A stretch of 64,000 nt of DNA from Aricia agestis (lineage: Eukaryota > Arthropoda > Insecta > Lepidoptera > Lycaenidae): the NCBI RefSeq assembly GCF_905147365.1, contig NC_056423.1:12194501-12258500 (forward strand). Direction: 5' to 3'. A model generated the notes under the pieces. It was not told the DNA's origin. It worked only from the letters and a program-made list of their open reading frames with translations, and did not search any database. Position numbers and translations under genes: made by a program. Positions 55,586-64,000 of the stretch are shown piece after piece (the stretch's first letter is position 1; the number at the start of each line of letters is the position of its first letter).

Positions 55586-58500
55586 CTACTTTTCCGGTTC
55601 CTCTGGATTGCCGTTGGTGTACTGCGGAGGCGCGTTGCTGTGGTTCTCCTCCGTCATAACGGACACTAACTCTTCTACTGCTTTGCCAAGGTCATCTGAA
55701 AAAAAAAACATAATGCTAAATTTGAGGGTAAGTATTTCGATTTTTAGGTAATCATACAGATTCCATTGTCTTAAGGCTAAGAGAGCCTACGAGCATGATA
55801 AAGAGGTGATATTTCATTTTTAAATGGTTTGTTCATTCATTTAGTTATGTTGTTATGCCAAGGCAAATAAAGCTAATACCTATATTTTTTTAATTATATT
55901 ATTTGATGATTGACATTATCATTTAGCTTGTTACCTCAAGGCACGCGTCCTGTATGTTAGCATGTAAAAATATGAAAATTTATTAATATTTTATGCTCAG
56001 ATCTACGTAAAAAAAATGTAGCGAAAAAAATATGTATAGTTAAAAAATCATTTCGAATGTCTACAGTTCTACACACACGCAACACAAAAATAAAAACACT
56101 GCCATGCTGAAAAACAAAAAGTATTTAAAATTAAAAATCCGCAAATAATTTTTTGAAGCTGAAAACACTGCAACTACACACATCTATCATTACGACGGCT
56201 TCACTGGGTTTTTGGTCAGGATTTCGGGAATTAGGATCAGGATTCACTAATATCGACATTCTAAAGGACTATTATAAAAAGCTAGCAAGAGAAAGAATTC
56301 ATAAACGGGAGTTTAATCCAATTAGAAGAAGCAGAAGTAATTAAAAAAAAAGTAGTTGAGGAGTTATCATCAGTCATATTATGAGATGGGATGGAGTAAA
56401 AGATAGGGAGTCATCGGATACAGAAAAACCAGACGTCTATCTTCTCAAAGAAGTCCATAGTGCAAAGGTGAATAAGTCATGAAGGTATAGGATCTCTCGA
56501 ATGGGGAAGAAGAAATGGGGAAGTTAACATGGGGAAGAGAAGGAATGTGCAAGAAGAAACGGGGAAGAAGGAAGTGGGAAGAATGAATAGAGAACATGGA
56601 ATGTGGAAGAAAAAAAAAGGAAAGAAGGAATGAGCAGTAGATGGAATTTTTAGGGATGAGCAGTAGATGGAATTTGTCAGCTATATGTGGGAGTAGCCAG
56701 CCGTCGTGTCTGACCTGCGCAGTGCATGAGGGAGTGGACGGCGTGCGGCGGCGGCGGCGGCCGCTCCATGTCGCGCTCGCGCTCGCGACCGCCATCTTGT
56801 CGATCAGTTGTCAAGGTCAGACACGTCAAAAATATTCGACTAATGAGCGTATTTTAGCATCGACTTTGTGGTCCAAGATTTTTATAAGAAAGGGGAATCT
56901 ATGTTAAGTACATAAATTATAATGTCAGGCCAATTGAACTTAATGAATGATGCCAAAGGCCATAAAACGGTGTAAGTAGTATATAAATACACTGTAGTTT
57001 TTAATTTTAGAAGACTATTATTATTATTAACACCCAATAGGATGGATTAGCCTTATTTCATTAACTTTATTATACCCAAAGTTTAAATGGTGTGATGAGA
57101 GGCGATCCTCACACCATTTAAACTTTGGGGAAACGAGACCGCAAAATTTTGATACCGCGATTCGGGACTGAATAAACACCCAAATATCTTCCTACCGCGC
57201 TAGGTGGTATGCTCAATCCCGAAATTTCGACAGTATAATTCAGGATAGTGGCGTTAACTAGTCGCAATCATAATATACTCACTTGTATGTCCATCATGGT
57301 ACAGCCCGTTGTGCATCTTGGCCGGCGAGTCTGTGGCCAGCTGTGAAGCGGTGACTGAGCGAGTCTGCAGCGTGCCCGTGCGGCCCGGCGGGGAGCCTTG
57401 AGCGGGCTGGAAGAAACATTACAACAAGTCGTTTGAGAGATCTGAATGTCATTCACCAACAGAGTTAGAAATATTGTTAGATTTTAGGGGCAAACTGACA
57501 GATTTACTCAAGATACTGTGGATGCTTTCTGCGCTGGGACCTACCTCATCCAGCAGCGTTCTCAATCTAGTGAGCTGCGCCTCAAGCTGCCTGTTGTGTT
57601 CCTCGAGGATGTGCATACGAGCTTCTAAGCGGCCCTTGTGCTGGCGCAGTAGGCGGGCTTCGGCCATCATGTCCTGAAAAGTTTTGAAAATCGGTCAACA
57701 AATGGCGGAGTTTTTTTAATGAAATAATTATTTTAACACCCGTCTTTTTGTCGTGACAACGTCTATTATAACTCGATACTACGGGCGGATACTACGGCAC
57801 GAATAAGTTGACGTTGTCCCGCTACGCTCATTGTCGCGTTCCGCAAGCGAGACCGCGGCACGAACGAGGGAGAGGCATGATCAGCGGGTCTAAAATGGTC
57901 GCTTTGAAGAATCATGATATGAATCATAATGTGATTCATTTTTCTAAAATCGCAAAATGCAACTCTGCTTGCAATTCATTTCTGTATTTTTGTACTGATT
58001 TGACATTTGTCAGTTTGACAGTTTTGACAATTCATTTGGTGAATTGATTGAGAGGAATTGCTAAATCTGACCATTTTAGCCCCGCGGCTCAGTTCATACA
58101 TATCACGTCGAACTACCGTCCGTAAACCGACGTAACAGACAACCAATTTTTACTAACCTGGTCAGGCGGGGCGTTCCTATCGGCGTGGTCCTCGGGCGTG
58201 GAGCCCGGCGTCTTGGCCTTCAGCCGCTCGTACTCCGCCTGCAGACTCGCGTTCTCCTCCTCCAACTCGCTGGTATTGTGACAATAAGGCATATAAAGTA
58301 TAATTCAATATTTAGCGACTCCAATGTGTAAAAGAATATAAAAGATCGCGCATTGTAATGTTTTCACCTCAGTCTATATTTTGATACGAAAAAGAATTTG
58401 AACAAAAAAAAAACGTAGAATGGAACGTTTTTTAAAACACAAAATGGCGTCACTACAGTTTCTGCAGTACCTACATTGCTGCATATTTTTTTTTAATTTT

Positions 58501-61500
58501 TATACAAAATGACTGACGAAAAATCTGACGCCACCTTTTTTGCTTCGAAAAAACAGTCAGTTTGAAACCATAAAATTTTGCCCCCCCAATCTCCAGGAAC
58601 TTCCACATCCCCTTACCGTATCATGAGCTCCAGTTCGTGTCTCTGCTCCCGGTGTATCCCGGACACGACGTGCACGGGCGAGCGCGGCGCCTCCCCGTTC
58701 AGCGACGCGCAGTACGCCGCGATGAGCGCGTGCTCCTCGTCACTGGAAGGATAAGGGTAAGGTATCAGAACAGTAGAGCCTAGAGCAGGGGTTCCCAAAC
58801 ATTTTCAGCCTGCGGCGCAGTCGCACGTCACAATATTTTGTTACGGCGCCCTACCCTACCTAGCTAAGACAGAAAGATATTCGGCATCTACCGGCTTGAC
58901 AATGTAATTAATATTATATTTTTATTCTATAATATTTGTGGTTTTGGATAATGATGGAGGATCGACTCACGGCGCCCCTCTTGCCTTTCCACGGCGCACC
59001 AGGGCGCCGCGGCGCACAGTTTGGGAATCCCTGGCCTAGAGAGTAGAGTTCATAAGCGTGAGCGTCTAAATTCGTTTTACGTATTCGGAAATCCAAATGC
59101 ATGGAATCAGTAGAAAATACATTAACATTAACGTTCGTTTTTCTCCGTGCGGAACGAATTCCGCGCGTACGTTTCAAGTGCATGCAAAACAACGAACATT
59201 TGCGTTAGTCTCACGGAATTCCGAATACGTAAAACGTACTTTTGCGGCCAGCCTAATCCTACAAAATGATGTAGGTCCACCATCTGCATATTTTTAAATG
59301 GCCACCACCCACCACTGTATCTCCTGTGTCGCCAGGATCGACAGCGGTAACCACGAAAAGCCCTTGGACTTGATAACAGGGCCCAACGCATAACGGACTA
59401 GCTAGACTAACGAACGGATAGATTTTGTGAAATCAATGTTTCTGAGTTTTTATGACAATAACGAGTTTTCACTATAACCATAGAGTGCTATAATTTTTGA
59501 TTGGCTCGCCGCTCGCGATACAAAACAAACTTCTGTCAAAAACCTTCAGAAACCACACATATGTCCACTAGAATTGGTGAAAACAGGCATTCTAATATCC
59601 TCACCTGTCCGGAGTGTCGGCAGCCCTAGCGCCGAGTTCGACCTGGGCGAGCCGTGTCGCGTACAGCTCGAGGCGGGAGTGCATGTCGTCGCCGCTCGAC
59701 GCGTGCTGCGGCGACGGCGCGGGCGACTCCAGAGCGTCACCTGATGATGATGAGGGGAATTAGCTTCATAATTTTCACAAAAAACCGACTTCAAACAGTA
59801 TTTTCTTATCATGGGAAGCTCTACCACCTGTGAAGTGTCCACTTTCTAACAATAAAGAATCATCAAAATCGGTCCCCAAACGCTGAATTTATAAACCCGG
59901 AAGTATGTCAAAAATTTCGTTGGAAAATAATGTTATTGCTTTAAAATTTTGATTATTTTAAAATCTCTGCTTACATATACCTAAATACAGCTTGAAATAA
60001 ACAAGCTGTATAAATACAACGTAGAAAGTAAAAAGAGAAATACAAAGTAGAAAGTACAACCAACCTTCTAGAACAGTCTGTACGGGCAGGTACCCGACGC
60101 GCGGATGCTTCTTGAAGTATCGCGCCGACTTGAACTTGTTGCGGAGCGCGCGCGTGAAGTCGCGTACGTCCTCGCCCGACGTCGTCTGTCACATTTGAAT
60201 ATAGAACGTCAGTCTGACAGTTGTTTTTTTTCCATGTAGTTGACGGATTGTTTTTTTAATTTGTGTTTTACGTAGAATAGAAAAGAACCGATTAGAGTGT
60301 AGTGATTGCCTCATAAATAAACAATTCAAATTAATATTATAAATATGCAAAAATGTGTTGGCTTATTTTCTGTTACTTCTTTTCATTTAAAAACCATTGC
60401 ACCGATTTTTTCAAAATTTGGAGTAACATACTTTTACAATAAAAAAGCACATATGCTATGATAGAAAAAATGTAGGTCACCGAAGTTGCTGGTGATGGAC
60501 TTATTGTATAAAAAAATCATCGTCATCAGCACTCACCGCGGTGCAATATTCCTGCATGGGATGTGTCAGCTTGTGGTTCTTGGCCTTCCGTCCGTTGAAG
60601 AAGCACTTCTGACACATGTCGAAGTTAAAGCACTTCAGGCAGCGGTACCTGGAACGTAACATTGACTAATGACTTGACAGCGCAGCGCAGCTTACGCCAA
60701 AAGAAGAAGAAGAATGACTTGACAGTTAACATTGAGGAGTGTAAAACACCTGATGCAAAGATGCTTTAGTAATTTTACCGTCGAACTTCTTTACCAAAAT
60801 CAATATAACAACCCACTCCATACTGCCGGTGCTTAAATATGAAGTTATTGATAAGCAGAAGCGGCGTAAGACGTGGGGGGTATGGGCGACCGCCCACGGC
60901 CTCGCGGTCCTTGGGGCCTCGCGCTATTTGGACATTGGATTGGATTTTGCCCACTTGGTCTTACGCCGACACTGTTGATACGCAAAATAAGTCGTGGTCT
61001 TTCAAAAAAACCAAGGCCCATAAATAGTTATATTATGTAAACACTGCAGCACTGGCGTATATTTTTGAAGAAAACTTGAGAAGTAACAAGGGACACCCGG
61101 ATGGAACGAAGTTATAAATAAATAAAGAACAAACAAAACAAAAGTTAAACAACGCCATCTAGTTGATGCCCATACTTAAACGACACTTTTGATAATTTAA
61201 ACGTCCGGTAGATGTCGTTGTTTACTCTCAAAAACGCCATCTAATTGACACCCGGGAATACTATCAACGCCCTCAGCACCTACTTCACATAAAAAAGTGT
61301 CAGCCGAAATTTAATTGTGTCGTTTCGTTACAACTTTTTCCGTCTAGCCCCCTTTCGCAACGCGCTATAAGGAACTTCATTCCAAAAAATAACAATATTG
61401 TGTCGATACAGACGACATGATTGCAGCAGCAGCAGCAATAGTCAATTTCCTCACCTGAACCCAACGATCGGGTAATCCTTGCAGATGCACTTGGCCTGGC

Positions 61501-62179
61501 GTCTAGCCGGTTCCGCGCACCATGAACACAGCTCCCACGGCATCAATTTCCTCACCTGACCCCAACAATCGGGACACTTGGCCTGGTGTCTAGTCGGTTC
61601 CGTACACCATCGGGGAACATCTTTCGAGCAGCTTCTACAGCATCAATTTCCTCACCTGAACCCAACGATCGGGTAATCCTTGCAGATGTTACACTTGGCC
61701 TGGTGTCTGGCCGGCTCCGCAGCCGCCAGTCGATGCAGCACCGGCAGCCACACCATGGACTGCGGCTCCCGCTGCAGCCATTGCAGGAAGTGGAACGCTT
61801 CAATCAGCTGAAGTTGGCCGTCAGCATCCCGTTCCGGTTTCTCTTCCTCTTTGTTGTTTTCTTTATCTCCAGCTGAAAGATGATTAAGAAGTTAAGAGCA
61901 TAGGATAATGACTTCTTTATTGTTGTTGTATAGGCTTCAAGTATTTTTTTAAGCAACTTCCGTAGCCCATGGACACTCGCAACATCAGAAGAGCTGCAGG
62001 TGCGTTGCCGGCCTTTTAAGAGGGAATAAGGGAGGGTGGTCGACAAGGTACTCACAGGGTTTCCTGTCGAGCGTGTTGCCCTTGCTGTTGGAGGCGGAGG
62101 CCTGCTCGAAGCAGCTGCGGACCGACGGCTCGATGTTGGAGCCCCCGAACGCCGCCACCTCGCCCAGCTGACGCGGCAC
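55586..62179 (-). CDS. Dys: Dystrophin, last ten coding exons (gene continues past the right edge)
   Basis: Links the actin cytoskeleton to the membrane dystroglycan complex. Exons in coding order: 62056-62179, 61656-61872, 60537-60648, 60065-60185, 59605-59740, 58617-58742, 58158-58269, 57545-57673, 57283-57406, 55586-55695. All are GT-AG with matching phases; 1311 nt, 436 codons plus TAG. Residues 1-113 cover the EF-hand region end (VPRQLGEVAAFGGSNIEPSV, EPQSMVWLPVLHRLAAAEPA); 100-150 is the ZZ finger (CNIC...CLKC...CQKC...HKLTHPMQEYC); then TTSGEDVRDFTRALRNKFKS and HPRVGYLPVQTVLEG; a coiled coil at about 270-360 (MIRELEEENASLQAEYERLK, LLRQHKGRLEARMHILEEHN); and a C-terminus ending QYTNGNPEEPEK. 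The WW domain, spectrin repeats and N-terminus are outside the window. The second exon adds an acidic/Lys-rich insert not present in vertebrates. Confidence 0.95.
55696..57282. other. Dys: Dystrophin last intron
   Basis: 1.6 kb; no coding content. A G/A-rich stretch GGGGAAGAAGAAATGGGG-like at 56500-56660 and a palindrome with CACCATTTAAACTTTGGG at about 57070-57130 are the only structures noted. Confidence 0.5.
57545..58742 (-). other. Dys: Dystrophin coiled-coil exons
   Basis: Three exons (58617-58742, 58158-58269, 57545-57673) encode the syntrophin- and dystrobrevin-binding part with heptad-like Leu spacing, ELEEENASLQAEYERLKAKT and EARLLRQHKGRLEARMHILE. The stretch matches vertebrate dystrophin nearly word for word. 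Confidence 0.9.
58786..59033. mobile_element. hAT MITE with 8-bp TSD (dystrophin intron)
   Basis: Ends CAGGGGTTCCCAAACATTTT and CAGTTTGGGAATCCCTG are inverted copies; GCCTAGAG lies at 58778-58785 and 59034-59041. Interior has CGGCGC motifs and an AT-rich middle. Non-autonomous. Confidence 0.9.
59073..59236. mobile_element. Short inverted-repeat element (dystrophin intron)
   Basis: CGTTTTACGTATTCGGAA on the left and TTCCGAATACGTAAAACG on the right bracket about 125 bp. It lies 32-40 bp after the hAT MITE. Confidence 0.75.
59290..59385 (-). repeat. Interspersed repeat B, fragment (dystrophin intron)
   Basis: CTCCTGTGTCGCCAGGATCG, ACAGCGGTAACCACGAAAAG and CCTTGGACTTGATAACAGGG match the copies in the formin introns. 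Confidence 0.65.
60537..61872 (-). other. Dys: Dystrophin ZZ zinc-finger exons
   Basis: The first zinc-ligand pair (KCNICKDYPIVGFR) ends exon 61656-61872, and the rest (YRCLKCFNFDMCQKCFF, then the His ligands in KNHKLTHPMQEYC) are in exon 60537-60648. All expected Cys and His ligands are present. The ZZ domain supports dystroglycan binding together with the WW/EF region. Confidence 0.93.
61451..61655 (-). pseudogene. Two tandem partial copies of a dystrophin exon end
   Basis: Two units, about 101 and 100 bp long, lie between the authentic exon 61656-61872 and the next. Each has the exon 3' end, a GTGAGG donor and GAAATTGATGC-type intron sequence. The left unit keeps RQAKCICKDYPIVGFR with one codon (Asn) lost; the right has lost more (RHQAKCPDCW). 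Both lack an acceptor, so they are not complete exons. The frame is open from the right copy into the left. Confidence 0.82.
61943..62038 (-). mobile_element. GC-rich retroposon fragment (copy 12), beside a dystrophin exon
   Basis: Contains AAGCAACTTCCGTAGCCCAT, GACACTCGCAACATCAGAAG, GCCGGCCTTTTAAGAGG and part of the G-rich tract. It stops 17 bp from the donor side of exon 62056-62179, inside the intron. Confidence 0.82.
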
Positions 62180-62405
62180 CTGGAAAATGATTTGTGATAA
62201 AAAAGTAGAAAAAAACAACAACATTTGAATAACAATCATACCAAGGTTACTTACTTGTTTAAAAAAATCTACTTGTTAACTGTTAAGGTCTTTGATTTAT
62301 TGCGTTAGAAGGAAAACAAAAAGTAGTCAATTATTTTTAAATATATTAGGTAGTTATAAAAAATTACTTACCTACTCAAATAGTAAATACATGCATCTAA
62401 TTTAT

Positions 62406-62706
62406 ATTTTTTTTAATGAAATAAGGGGGCAAACGAGCAAACGGGTCACCTGATAGAAAGCAACATCCGTCGCCCATGGACACTCGCAGCATCAGAAGAG
62501 CTGCAAATGCGTTGCCGGCCTTTGAAGAGGGAAATGGGGTAATAGGGGAGGGATGGAAAGGGAATAGGTTAGGGGATTGGGCCTCCGGTAAACTCACTCA
62601 CTCGGCGAAACACAGCGCAAGCGCTGTTTCACGCCGGCTTTCTGTGAGAACGTGGTATTTCTCCGGTCGAGCCGGCCCATTCGTGCCCAAGCATGGCTCT
62701 CCCACG
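62406..62706 (-). mobile_element. GC-rich SINE-like retroposon, copy 13 (dystrophin intron)
   Basis: Full length from the poly-T complement to CATGGCTCTCCCACG. It has lost part of the G-rich tract relative to copy 1. No clear target duplication. Confidence 0.88.
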
Positions 62707-63310
62707 TTAAAAAAGTTTTGTGACTCTTCTCGTAGGCAACATTAATATTTTAATACACAATAGGGATGATGACAAGGTCAAAGATTAGCGAATTTTGTTA
62801 ATAAAATAAAGAAATCATGGTAAAAAATAAGTGTTACCAAAATTTCAGCTCGATAGCATTTGTATTTTTTTTGTTATGCGCCTTCAAAGTTGGATATTCA
62901 AGTCGATTTTTTTTTGGGAACAAATATAATGACCACCAAAAAATGCTCTGATACCCTAAACTTGTTTACCAAAAAAAGATATTTGCCACCAAAAAAAGAA
63001 AGTCTAAAATTGCAATACTACCAGCTCTTTTAGTCACGGCTACACTTCAAATTGTACCTAATCGAACGCCAAATATAGTAAATGATCACCAAAGCGAGCA
63101 AATCAATACGATATTTCTGTCCAAATAAATCACTACTAAAAATTAACAAATTATTTATTATTTTCCGGTTAGCAGTATTTTTTTTGGTTCATTTTTCTTA
63201 GGATAGCAAAATGAAAATACTTTGGTTATAATCTTACATTAAAATGTTAGTATCATGATGGTGATCATTTACTATTTTTGGTTTTACAATGATTTATTTG
63301 GAGTCATTTT

Positions 63311-64000
63311 AGATAAAATTAAATTAAGAAATTTAAAAAAACCCCCGCCAAACAACTTTAAAAAGTAATGAAATAATATATTTTACTGACTTTAAGTTTA
63401 AATAATTCCTAAGTGTAAAGTGATATTTTAGTCCATAATTGTTGTCAAGGTGTGTCGGGGGACCGCCAACAGTGTATTATGCATTTTGTATCGCCATGTC
63501 ACTGATTGTCTCGATTAGGTTCGCTGTGAACTGACCCTTAAACTATAAGTAATGTTATGTGAAATCAAATGACTACATTAGCGGTCCCCCGACACACCTT
63601 GACAACAATTATGGACTAAAATATCACTTTACACTTAGGAATTATTTAAACTTAAAGTCAGTAAAATATATTATTTCATTACTTTTTAAAGTTGTTTGGC
63701 GGGGGTTTTTTTAAATTTCTTAATTTTATTTTATTTCATGCTTTTTAAACTTGTGTTGGTTATAGTGCAGAATAATTCCTATCAACAGAATCATATTATA
63801 TCCCAATGAATACCATCTACGAATATCCTTTTGGATGAGGCCGTCAATATGAGTCCAAACATGAAACCTCCACTTTGGGTTCATATATAACTCGGCTCCT
63901 ATAGAATCCATGTGATGCTGCAGCAGCAGCATGCAAAAATTTATTGGTTATCTACGTCTTACTAGTTGTCGCAATTCAAATGAGCCCAAACACGAAACCG
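63311..64000. mobile_element. Foldback element, second copy, runs off the right edge
   Basis: Inverted arms of about 160-170 bp (63316-63470 and 63565-63725) match the outer repeat at 21808-23098, sharing GTGTCGGGGGACCG, CCATAATTGTTGTCAAGGTG and GCGGGGG blocks, around a 95-bp loop. The right flank (63730-64000) matches 21530-21800 inverted, including GCTGCAGCAGCAGCATG and GGCCGTCAATATGAG motifs. It continues past the end. Confidence 0.82.

Larger units (their letters stand above)
62180..64000. other. Dys: Dystrophin upstream intron, repeat-rich
   Basis: No coding exon seen. Contains retroposon copy 13 and the foldback element at 63311-63730, plus AT-rich sequence with two 'ccaaaaaa'-rich tracts (62930-63010). 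Confidence 0.5.

Noticed and set aside
1..64000. CRISPR arrays, operons, bacterial promoters or ribosome-binding sites
   Set aside because: The window is eukaryotic; no regularly spaced direct repeats with unique spacers were seen and genes are intron-split.

Overview
This window is animal nuclear DNA, almost certainly from a moth or butterfly. Genes are split by GT-AG introns, intergenic DNA is AT-rich, and much of the sequence is interspersed repeats of kinds I recognise from lepidopteran genomes. The most obvious is a GC-rich retroposon beginning ACGTGGGAGAGCC and ending in poly(A), present in about 14 full or partial copies. There are also GGTTCCGTACCC-type repeats, a tRNA-derived SINE and many MITEs. 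No species name can be given from sequence alone.

Layout: 1-25.7 kb holds no gene I can recognise; it is a patchwork of MITEs, foldback elements, retroposons, LINE tails and an (AT)n tract. 25.74-41.48 kb (+) carries 22 exons of an INF2-class formin (Drosophila form3 type): FH3/DID, proline-rich FH1, FH2, a WH2/DAD-like helix and a long basic Ser/Pro/Arg tail. The spliced reading frame stays open across all 22 exons (1398 codons plus stop), but the extreme N-terminus is not recognised. 42.93-48.23 kb (-) is a complete six-exon CHK/EcKinase-like gene (422 aa) tail-to-tail with the formin. 50.32-51.93 kb (+) is a complete two-exon Cks gene (93 aa, Cks85A-like), divergent from the EcKinase gene. 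From 55.59 to 62.18 kb (-) are the last ten coding exons of dystrophin (436 codons plus stop): end of the EF-hand region, ZZ finger, syntrophin-binding/coiled-coil region and C-terminus. Upstream dystrophin exons lie beyond the right edge, and 62.18-64.0 kb is repeat-filled intron.

The four genes have unrelated roles (actin nucleation, small-molecule phosphorylation, cell-cycle CDK docking, membrane-cytoskeleton linkage), so no shared pathway is implied. I found no rRNA, true tRNA, CRISPR or operon. The most noteworthy non-genic observations are: a tandem triplication of a dystrophin exon end with three splice donors about 100 bp apart; a composite foldback locus at 21.8-23.1 kb built from two head-to-head TTAA elements inside a second inverted repeat that recurs at 63.3 kb; a MITE family with CATGGGCG ends and 8-bp target duplications; a hAT element with a transposase remnant split by a later insertion; and several long near-perfect palindromes.
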